This document shows positions 56,196 to 64,000 of a stretch of 64,000 nt of DNA, piece by piece. The notes below the pieces were generated by a model. That model searched no databases. It worked only from the letters and a program-made list of their open reading frames with translations, and had not been told where the DNA came from. The DNA is from Anaeramoeba ignava (lineage: Eukaryota; Metamonada; Anaeramoebidae): contig JAPDFW010000004.1 in the NCBI GenBank assembly GCA_028826165.1, positions 38,350-102,349 on the forward strand, written 5' to 3'. Made by a program: the position numbers and the translations under genes. Position 1 is the first letter of the stretch; every line of letters starts with the position of its first letter.

Positions 56196-57870
56196 TTTTG
56201 GAATTCTCATTTTCTTATTAAATAAAAAAGAAAAAAATTTTTTCCGAAATGAAATAATGATTTATTTAATATTTTTAAATAAAATTAATCAAAAAATAAT
56301 TTTAAAAAAGAATTTATTATTAATATTAAATTATTATTATTAAAAATAAAGAAATAAATTTGAAACAAAAATTGAATAAAATTTTTATTTATTTTTATTT
56401 AATTTTTAATAATAATTGAGAAATAATTTATTATTTATTAATAAAATTAAAATTAAGAAATAAATTTTTAAAAATATTTTATTTATTATTTTACTTAATA
56501 TTAAATTAATTTATTATTAAAAATAATGAAATAAATTTGAAACAAAAATTAGATAAAATTTTATTTAATTTTTAATTATAATTAATTTATTATTTTGTAA
56601 TAAAATTAATTAAAAATGATTTTAAAAAGAATTTATTATTAATATTAAATTATTATGATTAAAAATAATGAAATAAATTAATTAAAATATTTTATTTATT
56701 TTTATTTAATTTTTAATTATAATTTATTTAATATTTTGTAATAAAATTAATTAAGAAATAATTTTAAAAAAGAATTTATTATTAATATTAAATTATTATT
56801 ATGATTAAAAATAATGAAATAAATTAATTAAAATATTTTATTTATTATTTTACTTAATTTTTAATTATAATTTATTTAATATTTTGTAATAAAATTAATT
56901 AAGAAATGATTTTAAAAAGAATTTATTATTAATATTAAATTATTATTATTAAAAATAATGAAATAAATTTGAAACAAAAATTGAATAAAAATTTTATTTA
57001 ATTTTTAATAATAATTTATTTATTATTTTGTAATAAAATTAATTAAAAATAATTTTAAAAAAGAATTTATTATTAATATTAAATTATTATTATTAAAAAA
57101 AATGAAATAAATTTGAAACAAAATTTTATTTAAAATTTTATTTAATTTTTAATAATAATTAATTTATTATTTTGCAATAAAATTAATTAAGAAATAATTT
57201 TAAAAAGAATTTATTATTAATATTAAATTATTATTATTAAAAAAAATGAAATAAATTTATTAAAATATTTTATTTATTATTTTACTTAATTTTTAATTTA
57301 TAATTTAATTTATTATTTTTTAAATAAAATTAAAACTAAGAAATAATTTTTAAAAAATAATTTTATTTAATTAATAATTAAATTATTATTATTAAAAATA
57401 ATTGAAAAATAAAAAATTTTAAATTAAAAAATTAAAAATGAAAAAAAATTTTTGAAATATTTTATTTTTATTATTTTTTAATAATAATTAATTTAATATT
57501 TTACAATAAAATTAATTAAGAAATAATTTTAAAAAGAATTTATTATTAATATTAAATTATTATGATTAAAAATAAAGAAATAAATTAATTAAAATATTTT
57601 ATTTATTATTTTATTTAATTTTTAATTATAATTTATTTATTATTTTACAATAAAATTAATTAAGAAATGATTTTAAAAAAGAATTTATTATTAATATTAA
57701 ATTATTATTATTAAAAATAATGAAATAAATTAATTAAAATATTTTATTTATTATTTTATTTAATTTTTAATAATAATTTATTTATTATTTTGTAATAAAA
57801 TTAACTAAGAAATAATTTCAAAAAAGAATTTGTTATTAATATTAAATTATTATTATTAAAAAATAAATTT
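56196..57870. repeat. Satellite family B, largest block, about 11 copies
   Basis: Period about 145 bp, anchored on AATAAAATTAATTAA, GAATTTATTATTAATATTAAA and AATGAAATAAATT. The middle copies (56400-56520 and 57290-57480) are rearranged or truncated. No coding potential. Confidence 0.88.
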
Positions 57871-57989
57871 TTTTTTTCATTTTTTTTCTTAGTTAAAAAT
57901 AGTTTTATTTCCATTTAATCCATATAGCCATCATATATTTTTATTATTTTTTTTTATTATTGTATTTATATTCATTTTTCTTGTTTCTT

Positions 57990-58470
57990 TTTTAGTGTTA
58001 TAACGTCATCCGCGAACATCTACACGTATTCAGTAATTTTATTGATTTCTTGAATTATAAAGTGAGGTATCCAAGCATATATTATCGGGGAAAGTGGATC
58101 TCCTTGGTATATTCCTAGTTCGTTATTATCGTAGGATTTAATTAGAAATTTTTGAGTTTGATTGTGTTGGACATATTTGTCTATGACTGATTTTATTAAT
58201 GTGTGATTAATCGTGCCAAAGCATTTTTTTATATCTAATTGTATAATGTATATATTGTTATGTTTTTTTAGTTCTTTTTGGAGTTCAATCTTAGCAATTC
58301 TTGTGTCGTAGTGTTTTCTAAATCCAAATTGTTTTTTATCTACTTTGTTCTAGGTTGTTTCTAGATTTTTATATATTATTTTCAGGAATATTCTTGGTAA
58401 TGCATGATTTATTGATATTTGTCTAAAAAAATCCTTTTCTTTTATAATGAATTTCCACATTTCCAATTTT
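57990..58470 (-). mobile_element. Relic reverse transcriptase of a LINE-type retrotransposon
   Basis: One frame of the minus strand reads through recognisable RT motifs: INHALPRIFLKIIYKNLE, KKQFGFRKHYDTRIAKIELQ, motif A YIIQLDIKKCFGTINHTLI, motif B GIYQGDPLSPIIYAW, and motif C MFADDVITL. Two in-frame stops (one after LETT, one just before MFADDV) show it is dead. LDIKKCF and QGDPLSP are typical of non-LTR and group II-like RTs. Remaining codons use more G and C than the satellite around it, consistent with inserted sequence. Confidence 0.8.
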
Positions 58471-58739
58471 TTATTTTCATTTTCAAAAGTAAAATGAATT
58501 AAAATGAGATTGAAAAAAAAATGAGAAGAGATTGATGGAGAAAATGCTAATAATTTCCCTCAAAACTCCATCTTGAACTTCTTGATGGTATCTTTGTCAT
58601 TTTTTTCACATTTCGTGGTTTGGGTAAAGAAGGATGTATAACCTTTCATCATTATTTCCTTCTTCACATGAAATAGATCCAACTTATTAATCATTACGGG
58701 ATATTTTTCTTTCAAAATTTTTAATTTTTTTTCTTAATA

Positions 58740-59310
58740 AACAACTGAGATTAGATTGAACTCTGTAGATAAAGTTCTATCACAGAGAGAAGTGCATGAT
58801 CGGAATCATTATTCCAATGTGAATATGTAGTATCAAGACCACATCCTAAAGGAGGTAAATGCGAGACTTGATTTTTATCCAAGAAGGTTGTGAGATCTTT
58901 ATCCGAGAGTTTTCTATTTATCCAGAAAGGTGAATTTGAATTTAGATTTTTAATCTTTTCCAAAACCGGTGATTGATGATCTCGAACAAAATCTTTCACT
59001 CATTTTTTTTATTATTGAAGGGGATTTTTAGTCCTTATTTCTTTTTTTAAAAATTTTGATTATGAATCCTTGTTTTGGGTTATAGTTGTGAAAAAATTTA
59101 CAAAAAAAAAGAAATTGTAATGCTGGGGGAATTTTCTTTATTAAGATGTTCCCACCCATTATTATCCAAGAGAAAAATAATTGTTTGATTACTTGCATAA
59201 AATCTGGGCAAGATTTCTTTCTCCTTGTTTGTGTTTTGGGATCTGTCGAAATTTGTTTTTAAATCATGATTTGATTTCAAATTACTTTCTCCTTTTTCAA
59301 TTTTCAATTG
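58740..59310 (-). mobile_element. Possible upstream part of the same retroelement (decayed)
   Basis: Two short minus-strand frames (58999-58751 and 59307-59098). The first ends GCGLDTTYSHWNNDSDHALL, where LD plus SDH resembles the end of a LINE AP endonuclease domain. The second contains TIIFLLDNNGWEHLNKENS. Both lie 5' of the RT relic on the same strand, as expected for endonuclease before RT. The assignment is tentative. Confidence 0.35.
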
Positions 59311-59384
59311 ATTATCAAAATCTTTGCATAAAGTTTCTGGATCAGGATCTTCATCTGATCCTCAATCAAGATCAGAATTTAATT

Positions 59385-59630
59385 CAATTTAAAATCTGAA
59401 TTCAATTTAAAATCTGAATTTAATTTAAAATCTGAATTCAATTTAAAATCTGAATTTAATTTAAAATCTTAATTCAATTTAAAATCTGAATTCAATTTAA
59501 AATCTGAATTCAATTTAAAATCTGAATTTAATTTAAAATCTTAATTCAATTTAAAATCTGAATTCAATTTAAAATCTGAATTCAATTTAAAATCTGAATT
59601 GAAATTCGAAATCTGAATTCAAATTAAAAT
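59385..59630. repeat. 18-bp minisatellite TCTGAATTCAATTTAAAA
   Basis: About 13 units with alternating TTCAATTT and TTTAATTT and a rarer CTTAATTC variant. It sits within the decayed-element region. Confidence 0.85.
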
Positions 59631-59639
59631 CTATTGGGA

Positions 59640-60130
59640 TGTTCTTCTAAAATTTATCGGGATTCCATTTCTTTTTTCATATTCGGTTTCTTCATTGAAG
59701 ACAGATGTGAGTTATGAACACCAATATTCTTCTTATTCGATTAATTGAGTGGAAAAAGTCTCCATATTGATCCTACTCATCAAAAAAAAAAATCATTTAA
59801 ACTTCTATTATATCGCTCAACACATCCATTTTTTCTATTTTATAAAGATCAATCAATTTGTTATAAATCATATTTTCCATGTTGGTTGACTTTTTTTTTT
59901 TAAGATATATATTTGTTGTGGATTTCTAGTTGAGATAATTTTTTCCAATATCTAGTTAAAAAGTTATTATTTGAAAATTTTTCTATTTTTATTAAAAGTA
60001 TATTGTTTTATTCATATTCTAGATTTAAATTTTTTTTCCATTTTTATCATCTTGAAATTCTTTTCAAAGAAAAAAATGAAAAATAATTTTCATTTTGAAA
60101 ATTTTTTGGATTTCAATCTCTAGAAATAAT
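59640..60130 (-). mobile_element. Relic of an integrase/DDE-type element
   Basis: With several stops, one minus-strand frame reads HGKYDL, then NRKNGCVERYNRSLNDFFF, then DQYGDFFHSINRIRRILV. The NG-x-VER-x-NRSL core resembles the end of retroviral-type integrase catalytic domains (LTR retrotransposons, Ginger or Maverick elements). Upstream codons are too decayed to show the other acidic residues. Confidence 0.4.
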
Positions 60131-61437
60131 GTATTGAACAAAAATTAAAGATAGTTTTTCATGTATTTCTTTATTACAAACGCAGTATAACAAAATATCA
60201 AACATAATTGCTTCTGTTCCAAATCTTGTTGCAGAAACCTGAGATCCTTCAAGATTTATGGTTTCGAATTTTAATAATAACCACGCTTGAAAAGCTTCAT
60301 TTCTATTGATTTCAGAATAAGTGTGTTGAGTTAATTTGAAAATTTATTCTTTTGAATAGATTTAGAAGGAAAAACCGTGATCAAAAAATGAACATAAATC
60401 AGATTTCCGTGATGCTCTAAACATCTTACTTGGAAAAAATATGTATTATTATTATTAATTAAATTTATATAATCCCTTAACAGTTTTGCGAGACCACCAA
60501 ATCTTCCTATCATTGGAATCCAAAAAATCTTTTCATTGTTAGAACATTCTTTTTTTTTTGAGAATTTCTATTAATTTCATTAACAATACAGATTTTTTTC
60601 TTTTTTTGGAGATTTCTCATACCGAAATTACTCTCGGAATCATTTTTCATGTTGGAATATAATTTTTTTCTTTTCCTTTTTTAAAAGATGTATTTGGAAT
60701 CTTTTAGTTTCATCTACTGCAATTGCTCAATATTTTGTATTCTTTAAAACTTCTTATTTTACAAAATCCAATTTCAATGCTGAATCTTTCATAAATTCCT
60801 CCACTGTTTTAGGGTTTAGAGTTTTTGGTTTAAATTTAATCCAAAATTTGTATTTACTTCGAAAATTATTCAAACCATCCCAATATAGCCTTGACACTCT
60901 CAATATCACTCCTTTCGTTATTTAAATATTTTTTTTCCCTTTTCTCATCAAGATAGTTTATTTGGATTGTTTGAGTTAAACTTGGTATTTATCAAATTTT
61001 TGTAATTTTTGAGTTTCTTTTAAGTTAAACAAATTTAAACATAAATGATTTTATAACTATGTTTTGTTTGAAATTATTTGGAGTTATTTTAAATGTACCG
61101 TCTATGGAAATTTGTTCAGCTCTCTATCTATATTGAACAATATAATTGGGTTCGTTCAAATCTTTTATTTTAATTATGAAATGATTTTTTTCATGTGAGA
61201 ATTGAATTGAAAATGAAAAAGAAATTATCCTTAATTCCTTTTTATTCTTTTAAAAACGGATTTTATTAACACAATTTTTGAATGAATTTTTTTTTGTGAT
61301 TAAAATTATAAAAAAAAATTTAGAATTGAAACAATTCATAAAATTATAATAATTTTAAAGAAAGAAAAATGAAAAAAAAGTTTTATAAAAAAAAAAGATT
61401 GATTATTTCTTTTAAAAACAAAAAATCCAAAAACAAC
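60131..61437. other. Decayed sequence, possibly element-derived
   Basis: Short minus-strand frames survive (MIGRFGGLAKLLRDYINL at 60513; RNEAFQAWLLLKFETINL, then TRFGTEAIMFDILLYC at about 60310-60160; KTVEEFMKDSALKLDFVK around 60800). They are interrupted by stops and shifts. Base composition is less extreme than in the satellites, suggesting a former gene or transposon. I cannot name it. Confidence 0.35.
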
Positions 61438-62990
61438 TTTTTTTTAAAATTAAATTTAAAATTGATATAAAATTGATTTAAAATTGATTTAAAATTGATT
61501 TAAAATTGATTTAAAATTGATTTAAAATTGATTTAAAATTGATTTAAAAATAATTTAAAATTGATATAAAATTGATTTAAAATTAATATAAAATTGATTT
61601 AAAATTGATTTAAAATTGATTTAAAATTGATTTAAAATTGATATAAAATTGATTTAAAATTAATTGATTTAAAATTGATTTAAAATTGATTTAAAATTGA
61701 TTTAAAATTGATATAAAATTGATTTAAAATTGATTTAAAATTGATTTAAAATTGATTTAAAATTGATATAAAATTGATTTAAAATTGATTTAAAATTGAT
61801 TTAAAATTGATTTAAAATTGATTTAAAATTGATTTAAAATTGATTTAAAATTGATTTAAAATTGATTTAAAATTGATTTAAAATTGATATAAAATTGATT
61901 TAAAATTGATTTAAAATTGATTTAAAATTGATTTAAAATTGATTTAAAATTGATTTAAAATTGATATAAAATTGATATAAAATTGATTTAAAATTGATTT
62001 AAAATTGATTTAAAATTGATTTAAAATTGATTTAAAATTGATTTAAAATTGATTTAAAATTGATTTAAAATTGATTTAAAATTGATTTAAAATTGATTTA
62101 AAATTGATTTAAAATTGATTTAAAATTGATTTAAAATTGATTTAAAATTGATTTAAAATTGATTTAAAATTGATTTAAAATTGATTTAAAATTGATTTAA
62201 AATTGATTTAAAATTGATTTAAAATTGATTTAAAAATTGATGATTTAAAATTGATTTAAAAATTGATTTAAAATTGATTTAAAATTGATTTAAAATTAAT
62301 AAAATTTAAAAAATAAAATTGATTTAAAATTGATTTAAAATTGATTTAAAATTGATATAAAATTGATTTAAAATTGATTTAAAATTGATTTAAAATTGAT
62401 TAAAAATTGATTTAAAATTGATTTAAAATTGATTTAAAATTGATTTAAAATTGATATAAAATTGATTTAAAATTGATTTAAAATTGATTTAAAATTGATT
62501 TAAAATTGATTTAAAATTGATTTAAAATTGATTTAAAATTGATTTAAAATTGATTTAAAATTGATTTAAAATTGATTTAAAATTAATTAAAATTGATTTA
62601 AAATTGATTTAAAATTGATTTAAAATTAATTTAAAATTGATTTAAAATTGATTTAAAATTGATTTAAAATTGATTTAAAATTAATTGATTTAAAATTGAT
62701 TTAAAATTGATTTAAAATTGATTTAAAATTGATTTAAAATTGATTTAAAATTGATTTAAAATTGATATAAAATTGATTTAAAATTGATATAAAATTGATT
62801 TAAAATTGATTTAAAATTGATTTAAAATTGATTTAAAATTGATTTAAAATTGATTTAAAATTGATATAAAATTGATTTAAAATTGAATTTAAAATTGATA
62901 TAAAATTGATTTAAAATTGATATAAAATTGATATAAAATTGATTTAAAATTGATATAAAATTAAATTAAAAATTAAAATAAAAAATTAAA
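61438..62990. repeat. 1.5-kb satellite of 11-bp unit TTAAAATTGAT
   Basis: Roughly 135 copies of an 11-bp unit with one common variant (ATAAAATTGAT) scattered at irregular intervals of three to ten units. Very homogeneous, with only a few indels (62230-62320, 62580, 62680). It ends about 95 bp before the Hsp70 stop codon. Confidence 0.92.
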
Positions 62991-63034
62991 TTAAAATTGT
63001 TGTTTTGTTTTGTTGGGAATTTTTATTTATTCAA

Positions 63035-63076
63035 AAAAAGAAAAGAAAAGAAAAGAAAAGAAAAGAAAAGAAAAGA
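63035..63076. repeat. AAAAG pentamer microsatellite
   Basis: Seven or eight AAAAG units directly downstream of the Hsp70 stop, in its 3' untranslated region. Confidence 0.8.
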
Positions 63077-63082
63077 AGAAAT

Positions 63083-64000
63083 TTAATCAACTTCTTCAAC
63101 TCTAACTCCATTTCCTTGATTAAATTTATTACTATTGTTATTGTATCCTTGATAATAATTTTCATTTGGATTCATTTGTGGATTTGATTGAGCTTGACCT
63201 TGTTGTTGAGATTGTTGATAAAGTTTAGTAATAATTGGTGAACATTTTCCTTCTAATTCTTTTAATTTGTTTTCAAAATCTTCTTTTGAAGCTGAATCCA
63301 AATTTGAATCAATCCATTTAATTGTTTCTTCAACTGATTTTTCAATTGTGTTCTTATCATTTTCTTGAAGAACTGCTCTGAATTTTTCATCTCTAATTGT
63401 ATTTCTCATATTATAAGCATAAGATTCAAGTTGATTTCTTGCTTCGATTTTTTGTTTTTGTTTTTCATCTTGTTCTCTATATTTTTCTGATTCTCTTATC
63501 ATTTGCTCAATTTGTTCTTTGGATAATCTTCCTTTCTCATTTTTGATTGTGATTTGATTTTTATTTCCTGTTGTTTTATCCATTGCAGTTACATTTAATA
63601 TCCCATTTGAATCAATATCAAAATTGACTAAAATTTGAGGAACTCCTCTTGGAGCTGGTGGAATTCCTCTTAATTCAAATTTCCCTAATGAATTGTTGTC
63701 TCTTGTCATCTGTCTTTCTCCTTCAAAAACTTGAATCAAAACACCTGGTTGATTATCTGCATAAGTTGAAAAAATTTCTTCTTTTTTTGTTGGAATTGTT
63801 GTATTTCTTGGAATCAAAACAGTCATAACTCCTCCTGCAGTTTCAATTCCCAAACTTAATGGAGTTACATCTAATAGCAAAACTTCTCCAATGCTTTCTG
63901 TTTCATTTCCTGATAAAATTGCTGCTTGAATTGCTGCTCCATAGGCAACAGCCTCATCTGGATTGATACTTTTTATTCAGATCTTTTTCCATTGAAATAA
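63083..64000 (-). CDS. HSP70: Cytosolic Hsp70, C-terminal half (5' part outside the window)
   Basis: ATP-driven chaperone. Visible from the end of the ATPase domain ([19 protein letters not shown]) through [20 protein letters not shown], the substrate-binding beta domain ([36 protein letters not shown]) and the helical lid, to the terminal VEEVD that binds TPR co-chaperones. EEVD and the absence of an ER or organelle signal mark it as cytosolic. The linker is Gln/Asn-rich ([12 protein letters not shown]). One extra base in the T5 run at 63970-63974 breaks the frame; with T4 the reading would be [16 protein letters not shown], so it is likely a sequence error. Confidence 0.93.

Noticed and set aside
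1-64000. tRNA and rRNA genes
   Set aside because: No cloverleaf arms, TTCRA box or rRNA-like conserved words were found by eye; in sequence this AT-rich a covariance-model scan would be more sensitive.

Overview
This is a gene-dense stretch of a very AT-rich eukaryotic nuclear genome. The evidence is GT-AG introns inside conserved eukaryotic genes (UBA1, LON, a Rho GTPase, NTH1, DPH5, RPS6), a cytosolic-type Hsp70 ending in EEVD, Rab/Rho GTPases, BTB/TLDc and FG-GAP proteins, and standard-code stops (TGA and TAA). Proteins carry long N/Q/E/K/S runs. The set (many BTB-TLDc proteins, FG-GAP type I membrane proteins, a RING-kinase fusion, TCATT-type sequences before start codons) fits an amoeboid protist, possibly a metamonad such as Anaeramoeba. 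That assignment is inference.

Layout. 1-3921 (-): BTB/coiled-coil/ARM-type protein, cut by the left edge. 3922-5996: satellite-like spacer. 5997-7697 (-): BTB-TLDc protein. 7839-12055 (-): ubiquitin E1 (UBA1), sharing a 131-bp divergent promoter with 12187-20200 (+): organellar-type LON protease in seven exons. 20660-24243 (-): Rho/Rac GTPase. 24766-27106 (-): endonuclease III (NTH1). 27353-29939 (-): large C-tail-anchored protein with one frame break. 30091-31712 (+): Byr4/Bfa1-like protein. 31891-35327 (-): tandem pair of secreted proteins. 35484-39454 (+): DPH5 with a 3.1-kb intron. 39936-41072 (-): N/S-rich unknown. 41201-42497 (+): four-helix membrane protein whose first coding exon is 5 nt. 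42776-44252 (+): protein with PH-like repeats. 44661-45997 (+): ribosomal protein eS6. 46978-52685 (+): two tandem FG-GAP/Fn3 membrane proteins. 52900-54708 (+): RING-protein kinase fusion. 54957-56195 (+): divergent Rab-like GTPase. 56200-57870: about 145-bp satellite. 57900-61200: decayed mobile elements (reverse transcriptase and integrase relics). 61440-62990: 11-bp satellite. 63083-64000 (-): C-terminal half of Hsp70, cut by the right edge.

The standout is the LON gene. Its Walker A motif is split exactly between the Lys and the Ser by a 340-residue in-frame intein (16034-17053). All splicing residues appear intact, while the LAGLIDADG endonuclease motifs look decayed. Excision would restore a canonical GPPGVGKS P-loop, so the ATPase should depend on protein splicing. 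Other themes are single introns swollen to 0.5-3 kb by a private AT-only tandem repeat, spacer satellites with nucleosome-sized (about 145 bp) units, a recurrent T-tract/TCATT/T-tract element before most start codons, and several single-base frame breaks, most in A or T runs, that look more like sequence errors than real decay.
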